Source: Nymphaea colorata
Lineage: Eukaryota; Streptophyta; Magnoliopsida; Nymphaeales; Nymphaeaceae
Assembly (NCBI RefSeq): GCF_008831285.2
Contig: NC_045147.1
Span: 19,286,581-19,350,580, forward strand
Length of the DNA stretch: 64,000 bases
Reading direction: 5' to 3'
Made by a program: the position numbers and the translations under genes. Below, piece by piece: positions 56,401 to 64,000 of this stretch. How positions within the stretch are numbered: position 1 is the first letter of the stretch; every line of letters starts with the position of its first letter. The notes beneath the pieces are model-generated. The model searched no databases, had not been told where the DNA came from, and saw only the letters and a list, made by a program, of their open reading frames with translations.

Positions 56401-57573
56401 TCATATGCATATTGCTTCCTATGAAATATACGGTAAGCTTTAGTTAATTTAAGTTCTCTTTCTCAACATCAGAGTTTTCAAGGACTCATCCTCATCACCA
56501 GATTCTATGACATGTCTTGTGCAAGATGATGTCTATTTTGCTATTTCATTTGCTGTCTATTAGTGCTCTGTTTATCCTTCCTCTCTTTCCTTCTTATTTT
56601 GTTTTATTGTGTTGTTATTTTGTATATTTTATTTTTTATTTTGTTTTTGTGACTTGTTTTTGTATGTAGAAAACTTTTATACCTAAATTTTATTATTTAT
56701 TCTTATTTTATCGGTTTTCTCTTTTTATATATATATATATATATATATACTAAGAGAGAGAGAAAGATGAGACTAGTACTGGAGCTTGTGAGGCGAGTCC
56801 ATACGAATACGTCCTAGGCACTGTTGTTGAAGTTTGTGACGCCAGCGTGCTTGTATCGGACCTTCCAACCCAAAATGGCACACTTTCCCAAATGTAACGG
56901 GTGAAGGAATTGTCTGTGCGTTTACCGTCGCTTCCATTCATCTTCAGTTGCTAGGGGAGCCCATTTTGATACAAAAAGCTGCTTGGATCTCCTTCAAAGA
57001 TGGCCCGTACATAGGAAGAGCCCGACCCACCACCGCCCTTGCTTGTACGTCGGTCGGCACTTCACTCCAACTCGACTAGACCTTGACTCAGTTATGGTCG
57101 GCCCGACTTCGTCTATATGATAAATGCATCGAGTTCGAGCGCATGTTTCAAATTTGAAGCCATAGTTAAAATTACTTGCGCTTTGAACAGCTAATTATTT
57201 ATCAGAACGGCGCATAAATAACATTTGTTATGCAGCCATGAATTAACCCCTTTTATGTGAAATGTTTTTCAATGGTCGTTTTTCTTTTTTTTACTTCATT
57301 TGTTACCTTTTGAAGATTTATCTAAGAAAGTGACATGTTTTAACTTTTACTGTTACCCAAGACCTTGAGGAAGTTTCCGACGATATTCGAGGTGTCCATC
57401 CCTAAGGTTAATGTTCGTGTGAAAGGTCCAGATTGCCAAATTAGGTGAGTTGATCCACGGGCAGAATGAAAACAAGTCTACCATGTGCGAAGAAATGAGC
57501 GGGACGATTGAACTTTAGATCGAGAGATTGGGAGAAATTAGTGGTGAACACATCATTAACTTTACCTCAAGTC
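50451..57573. other. Intergenic, no gene seen
   Basis: No supported gene. Microsatellites: AC near 50620-50632, TA at about 53796-53815 and 56726-56749. A GA-rich purine stretch with a 'gtaagt' motif near 52850-52980 could be the leader of an unrecognised transcript on the plus strand, but no coding exon follows that I can identify. Confidence 0.5.
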
Positions 57574-57581
57574 ACATAATT

Positions 57582-57887
57582 ACGGGTGCACACTAGAGGA
57601 GTTGAGATCCATATAATAAACTCGAACTCGACTCACTTATCTAGTTTCGGTTAACTTGTTTCGTTTCTTTTAACTTGTTTAAATTATTTAACTCGTCAAT
57701 TGATCAACTCGTTTAACTAATTCAACTATCATGAACTGGTTTTACGTAGTCGAGTCTATACAATTCAAACTCAACTTGTTCAACATTTCAAGTATAAATC
57801 TAAAGTCAAGTTCAACTTGTTTATAAAAGACAATTTTTTTTCAAGTTCAAGTCGAGCCCGAGTTGACTCGGCTCGTTGTGCAGCCCT
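57582..57887. mobile_element. Candidate 306-bp MITE with GGGTGCACA ends
   Basis: Ends 'acgggtgcaca' and, as complement of the right, 'agggctgcaca'. Flanks acataatt (57574-57581) and acataaaa (57888-57895) agree at 6 of 8 positions, fitting a decayed 8-bp TSD. The interior is full of 'aactcg' and 'cgagtt' words. A similar word composition recurs at 59905-60120. Confidence 0.45.
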
Positions 57888-58965
57888 ACATAAAATCGTT
57901 TTAGATAAAGAAAAGTGTGCAGTCCATGCTTTACTTCTACAACAGCGGCGGAGCCACATATGGGATTTCATGTGGAGGCAATTAGTCATGAGGCTGGACT
58001 TAGTGTGCGGTGCCCATTCTGCACCCAAGTATGCGCCCCAAAGTTTTTGTTTGATTGTGAATCGGGTTTCTTCTGACTCCACCTTTGGCTACTAACAAGA
58101 AAATCTGCTGCTTTTGGTGCAAATTGTCAGGTCGTTTCCTGAAGTTGAGGACTGAGTTACATAAGTATTAGTTCACTGGGGCTAAATTGAATTTTTTGGA
58201 AAGTTTTACCATAACACTTAGTGCAAATGTGCATTTTATGTAGCTGATTGCCTTGGTACCATCTAATGAATCTGCTTCAAAATTTAAGATAGATTCATAA
58301 AATCATGTAACAAAGTGTTTCATGAATAGCAAGACAGTCATAGTTCAAATCACATTTAAAGTGTACTCCTGCAGATAGAGCCTTATTAGCATGCTCGCCT
58401 TGCGAACCGATAACTTACGCAATCAAAAGATCTTTTATCTCGAGTTTCTTTGATGCAATTAGAACAGATGTTTTCATCCATTTTAGTGAGAGCCAACAAA
58501 CAAAATTTCAAAAATGGCCCCATACATTCAGTCAGTGTAGCTGGTCGGACCAATGATTGGTAGAAAGCTAATTCTATGGCGTCAACACCCCTCTACAAGC
58601 CAACACAGTTCTAAACCCTTAAAAAAAGAGGGGAGTCTTGTCTTTTTGTTTCTCAACGAAAAAAGTTTGAGTGCCCCACTTCACCAAATTGATGAAGCGA
58701 CCAAGCATTGACAATGCTGCTGTATCCAATGACCGGTCAGAGTTTTACAATAACAACTAATGTAATCCATGTAACAATTCAAACAATTTCAGTTAGGCCT
58801 TCAACATCAAAAGTTGTTTGCCAAAAGAAAATCTCCATAATTACTTAAAAAATTTATGTGCTTTTAGTGTAAGTTCTTGCAAAAATACATTTGGTGACAA
58901 CTTGAAATTTTTCGCCCATGGCTCAGGTAGGCCCTTAATAGCGCATGGGAACATGCAAAAAACAG
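57888..58965. other. Intergenic, no gene seen
   Basis: No supported gene. At 57948 'cagcggcggagccaca' looks like one end of a hAT-type MITE, but I could not find a convincing partner end. Confidence 0.45.
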
Positions 58966-59113
58966 CAGTAGCGGAGCTATTGTTGGTTGAGGTGGGCCAC
59001 TGCTCACGCCAGCCCATAAAAAATTTCATTATAATGTATTAATATATGGAGAGACCATACCAAAGTTGTCACTACACAAGGGCCCACTGATAAAAATCTT
59101 GGCTCCGCCACTT
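58966..59113. mobile_element. hAT-type MITE, decayed relative of the 30004 element
   Basis: Ends 'cagtagcggagc' and 'ggctccgccactt', with an inner 'gtgggccactgctcacgccag' region (trimmed) matching the 'gtgggcgcctgcccacgccag' region of the 30004-30203 element. It is 148 bp, about 50 bp shorter. No clear TSD remains. Confidence 0.7.
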
Positions 59114-62100
59114 AATTGTAATTTGCTAAAAAGGACGTCATTGGTTTGAGATTTCAAGGAATGGAGAGATCACGAGAGAAAATTAACTACCCTTTTGGTG
59201 TAGGGTCAAAGGGAAGCGGCCGGCGTCGGCCCACAATGACAACCGGACGGCGCACTGTTGAAGATGACAAGTCATGTTAGCAAACAGATGGCGGGGGCTA
59301 CTCTATGCACCCGCCATGATTTAAAGCAAGGGGCATCCAAGAATTTTATCTCATTAACCAGTCAGCAGCAGCACCAGTACGCTGGCCTATTCACTGTGCA
59401 CTGCTGAACACTGTTGACTATGTCATCAAGGATCGATCGAGCCAATACCACCAGTTCACTCTGAAGAGGAAACGCCAATTACAGGGGCCCGTGCTTTTTT
59501 GGCTCAGTGAACGGTGATCAGGTGAGTATCTCAGTGCGGAACTCAACGGCCCAGAAGATTTTTGTGGAGAAAGAAACTTTCGTAAACTGTAGGTGGCAGC
59601 AGCCGGGTGTCGACGCTTGTTCGTCGAGTTCTCTTCCGTCTGTCGACGAACTGATCATCTCTCCAAATGATGCTGAACCAGGAAATTTCCGTCGGAGGCC
59701 GTTCTTCTGTAAAAGTTTCAGGGGGAAGGCAACCATGTTTCTCTGAACTTCTGCCCCAGCATCTCCTGGAGTTTCATGTCATATGCGTCGCAGGAGTTGC
59801 CCATTGCTGCCCTGGGTGTTAAGTTCTTACAGGTCGCAGTATCTCTGTCTGGAAATCCCTTTTCCCGGAGCTGCAAGATCAGCAGAAACCCCTCATAGTA
59901 AGAGAAATGAGTCGTGTTCGAGTTTCAGGAACTAGACTCGTTTATACTCGATTGACTCGCAAACCGGTACTATATATAATATTGTCAAAACGGATTTCAC
60001 AAGTTACACGAGTTAACGCTTACACGAATTATACGAGTTAATATTTACATGAGTCGAGTTTGAGCTCGAATTTGTGAAGTGAATCAATCTCGAGCTTGCT
60101 ATAAGGATGTAGAGTTCGAGCCGTTGGCTGGTCCAAAAACCAAACAGGGTGGCCGACATGGTTGAAGACCATTACCTGCCACGCGAGGAGCCAATTTGAA
60201 ACACGACTGATCAGATCAAAGACTAGCGAAATTAATACTTTTAATTAAAAACTTTATAAAGATAACTAGTATCAGGTATTACCTCTTCATTCCAACCGCA
60301 AGAGACAGAAGAGCTGAGGTGATTGCTTATTCGGATTTCGTGAAAAAAAAAATCAGTTCCAAAGTGATAATTAGATTTAAATTTGGTACAGAAATTTCTT
60401 ACAGAGTAGTGAAGGAAAATAATCAGATACCAAAAGACGAATCCAAGTAAATGAAGTGGTTAAAGATTTGTATTCTACAGATGAACTCGACTCAAGCATG
60501 ATTAACGGATAACCAGCCGAGCATCTTTTGCTAGTTATAAATAACAATCGACGTTGGAAATGTCTAATTCATTTCAAATGTGGCTGCCGGAAAAGTTTAC
60601 ATAGCTTTGGAAATCAAATTCCCCAAATTGGCAGCCACTTTTTTGATTGGCAACTTTTTTTTTTTAATTTTCGGGTGAAGTGTAAAATATCGTGTTTAAA
60701 AAAAATTATATTTTCAAACCATGCTTATCTTTTCATTTTATCCATTTTTCGTGCTTGAAGAAAGTTTAAACTGTTTTCTCCATGAAAGTTACGGTTTCCG
60801 GTAGCTTTTCATTAAGCTTGGGCAACCTTGAAAAACTGTTTCGCGTGGTCAAAAAGAGACGACGAATGGATTTAGAGACTGCCAAAAAGCAAACATTAAT
60901 ATATATGTTCTGAAAACATGCTAACAAGAAAGAAAGCCCATTAAGAACAAAAAGAAAAAACTACACATAAAATGGAAAAAAAATGGTTAAGATTAAAAAT
61001 GATGTATAACTGCTTTTCGTCAAAAAATTCAAACATATAGATGGATTTGTTGCTGTTCTAGTTAGAATCAGTGTTGAATACCAACTCATACACCCGATTT
61101 TGTGAATAATTAAACAAAATAATTCTAACAAAAGTGTTCAATCAACAAGAGATCAACCACGGTGAATCTACCCATGTAGTCTGATTAAATCGAACCATTT
61201 TCCAGATGGTATATAGTAGAGTGGGGTTACGAGATGATCGGGTTTGTGGCGCGGAATCCCAGTGTCTTCTCTTAACTTAATAACTTAACCCGATACTTAG
61301 ATTATGGGAACAAGCAGGAAGAATTTGATTTTTATCCAAAGTGGATAGTCTCCATTGCTGACAGATGCATATATATATACATATATATATATATATATTG
61401 TGTATTTGTCTGTTCAGGTTTAGACAGAGGAATCCTCTAGCATTTTATAGCACATTTGCGTCGAACGACGTGTTAATCGCATCCGCCTGATGTAGCCGTA
61501 TTTGGACAGCGTTCAAGATGGCCGGAGGATTTCAGCTTCCCTTATCGGATTTGTGGATTTCTTTGTCTGGGACACTTTAACAAGTCTCATTCTCAAATCA
61601 CGTTCCATTTTGGATGCACCATTCTTACAAATTAAAGGTAATCAAGCAGTTGAAACTGCAAGCCCAGCCTAGCCCTGGGGTGCACCTACGTCCAAGTCTG
61701 ATCAGGGCCCAAAATGAGACACTTTTAAGCCACTGGTTTACATAGTTCTTTGTAGTGATGTCAATAAATCCAATTTATATCTGAAATCCAAGCAGACTGT
61801 ATCTAAAAATCGGATATGGAAAAAAAAAAAAACATCCAATTAAGAATTCAAATTGGGTTCAGATATATGAAATGACATCCGAATGGGTTGAGATTTAGAT
61901 GTAAGTAAATCTTTCCAGATTCCTAGTCTGATTTGGATCAGATATAGCTTTAAATTAATAGCGTATATTCCATGTCTATAATATGCTTTGGATTCGGTTC
62001 AAAAATCGGATTTAGATACAGATGTTAATCTAAAAATCAGATTCAAATTATGGATTTGGATTTCGGATTCAGATATGGTATAGATTTTGAAGTCAAATAT

Positions 62101-64000
62101 GAATATGAAACCGAAATGTACATATATATCTGAAAAAGCTAATATAGTAAAGTATGTCTGATTCGAATTCTGTCCCTTCATATGTCTAGTTCTATGCCTG
62201 AATCTGGTCGCATTCTTTCCACATTTCTTCGATTTGAACAGTTAACGTGTTTAGAGGCCCTGGTTTTCGGACCTTAGGAACAGAGATTGACTGCGCTAGT
62301 CTAGGTTCAGGTGCCAACATTCAATTAAGCCTGGACTGCCACGGCTAGCCAATATCCCATCATAGAGACAGTAGCTGGCTAGGTTCAAGAAATGGGACAG
62401 CCATGGATAGACATCTTCAACCTTTCAAGGTCCAATCCATCAGACTCAAGTCCTTCTCCTTGCCACCTCTCTCGACCTTTAGCTAGCCAAGACATTCACC
62501 TTTCTGCAGTACTTTCAAGCTTGGCGGTTGACCGAACCAGTGGACGCGAGCGCGCATCCTTGTGCTTGATTGATATTGCTTTTGGCAGGTATATATGTAT
62601 CTCTCAAGAAATGACACATAAAATTATGGTGCTTTAGTTGTCGCCAACTTATGATTTCCTCAATTCCACGTAAGGATCGAGCCAGTTGCCTAAAAACATG
62701 TCCAAGTTAGTGAAGTTTGGCCTGTTCAATCGAAAGATTCCACATCTGCGACCACAGATCCATGTTCAGTCAAGTTCTTATCGGCCTTATCATGCAATTG
62801 TAGATCTCTGGATACTGCAATAACTTGTAAGTTCCAGAGTTTCGTAACATGGACTTGGAACATCTAAATTAAGAGCATATAAGCGCCGCCGAATGCTGCC
62901 AAAATCTGTAGCTTTCAAAGGTCTTTCAGTTCTTCTCACTGCCTGGGTGAAACTGCGCATTAGCTAAAAGCCACGGAGATCCAAAGCTTCCTTGTCTAGC
63001 AAGATGGTTTTAGGATAATCCCCATTTATCCTGATATGTAATTTCCCAGATAATCCTATTTGTTGAAAAGAGCCACTAGTCTGAACAGGTCTTGTTGGAT
63101 CACCGGAACTATTTTGAATTTTATGTGGCATTCAAATGTCAATAGCCAGCATCGACCTGGATTGCTTGTATCTTCTCTTGCTCGATTGTAGCCAGTTATT
63201 AGAAGACAGCCAAATGCTGCCATTTGTTAGCTGTAGGCACTGAAGCGATGAGTTGAGAGGCAGCTGATCTAATTACATTGAATGGCTCCAAACCAGCCAA
63301 TCAGTGGGTGTCTCCTTCAAAAATAATGCAAAATTGGTCCAATCAACACACAATAATGGGCGTTAAATAATCATTGGTTCGCGCTAGGTATTTCGCAGTG
63401 GTGGAGACAAGATTTTTTAGTTGATGAGCACTTGAGTCATCCACCCCAGTCTGGTCTGAGCATCACATATGGCAGGACCCATGTCCTTTATATATATATA
63501 TATATATGTGTGTATAGGTTCACAATAACAAAATCAAGTTTGAGACAAATCGTACAAACTTTGTGAACTAGATGATAGTTTAATGAAGTTCTACTTTCTA
63601 TAGTTTTTACCACTTTCAAGTATTAGTATTCCTGGTAAAAGCCAATATATTTCTGAGTTTTTCTTGGAAAAGAAACAGTGAAGATGAACAATCCAGTAAT
63701 TATGCCACATAATACGTCTTCTTACCTTGTAATACTTCTTGCACGTGAATGCATGCAGGCGAGATCTACTGGAGGTAAGTTTGGCTGGACCCCTTATCTC
63801 AGATAAGTTGCCCCATAAAAACATTGGGCGTGTTCTTGAGGAAAATATTTGGACGGTAACAAAGTTTCAAGGGAAAAAAGATCACAATTAATGTTTGCGT
63901 CATTAGATATTTTATCAGTAATTTGAGACTGAATATCTTATCACTAGATACTGTGCATTCATGAAGACTGAATATCTTTTCTCTACCTGTGATATGAGAT
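59114..64000. other. Intergenic, no gene seen
   Basis: No supported gene. It contains TA microsatellites near 61368-61399 and 63488-63507 and a stretch (61760-62130) of degenerate 'ggatttagat' / 'tcagatat' words resembling 2940-3230. Near 63397 'cagtggtggagacaag' may be one hAT-like MITE end. Open frames such as 59507-59746 have no family signature. Confidence 0.5.

Noticed and set aside
63395..63480. Another hAT MITE
   Set aside because: A single end-like string 'cagtggtggagacaag' with no partner end or TSD.

Overview
The window is nuclear DNA from a flowering plant. It is AT-rich and gene-poor, with plant-type LTR retrotransposons, MITEs, cell-surface receptor-like protein (RLP) genes and a TAS3 trans-acting siRNA locus. 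The species cannot be named from the sequence alone.

Positions 1 to about 47,400 are a degraded tandem array of leucine-rich-repeat RLP genes. The repeated unit is: upstream region, 'clade A' RLP of about 1,100 codons, a conserved downstream spacer, a decayed 'clade B' RLP, and a conserved tail. Unit 0 (about 841-2040) keeps only an upstream region fused to a scrap of LRR. Unit 1 carries the only uninterrupted RLP (7062-10337). Unit 2 (23390-26699) has a nonsense codon and two frameshifts. Unit 3 (32443-35759) is spoiled by one missing base. Every clade B copy (about 17.5-19.1 kb, 27.6-28.9 kb, 37.1-37.4 plus 44.4-45.9 kb) is a relic.

Transposons have broken up the array. A 6.2-kb Ty3/gypsy element (10532-16696, TSD tcctc) sits 20 bp past the poly(A) signal of the intact RLP. 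It has itself received a fragment with the start of mitochondrial small-subunit rRNA (about 12982-13282) and a 557-bp Mutator-like element with 9-bp TSDs (13827-14383). A 750-bp element made of CGTATCG palindromes (22219-22968, TSD cttgcaag) lies in the unit 2 upstream region. A hAT-type MITE (30004-30203) has a perfect 8-bp TSD. The last clade B relic is split by a composite insertion (37429-44225) holding a decayed Ty1/copia element (38178-43663, TSD gatcc).

The right part, 47.4-64 kb, has no protein gene I can support. It holds a TAS3 locus on the minus strand: a non-cleavable 5' miR390 site (49602-49622), two tandem tasiARFs (49494-49514 and 49473-49493) and a 3' miR390 cleavage site (49379-49399). 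Both tasiARFs fall exactly in the 21-nt register set by the predicted cleavage. A 32-codon ORF ends 4 nt before the 5' site. The rest is intergenic sequence with microsatellites and two or three small TIR elements.

Functionally, the left part looks like a birth-and-death immune-receptor cluster in which one clade A RLP may still encode a membrane protein. The right part encodes the small RNAs that repress ARF2/3/4-type auxin response factors.
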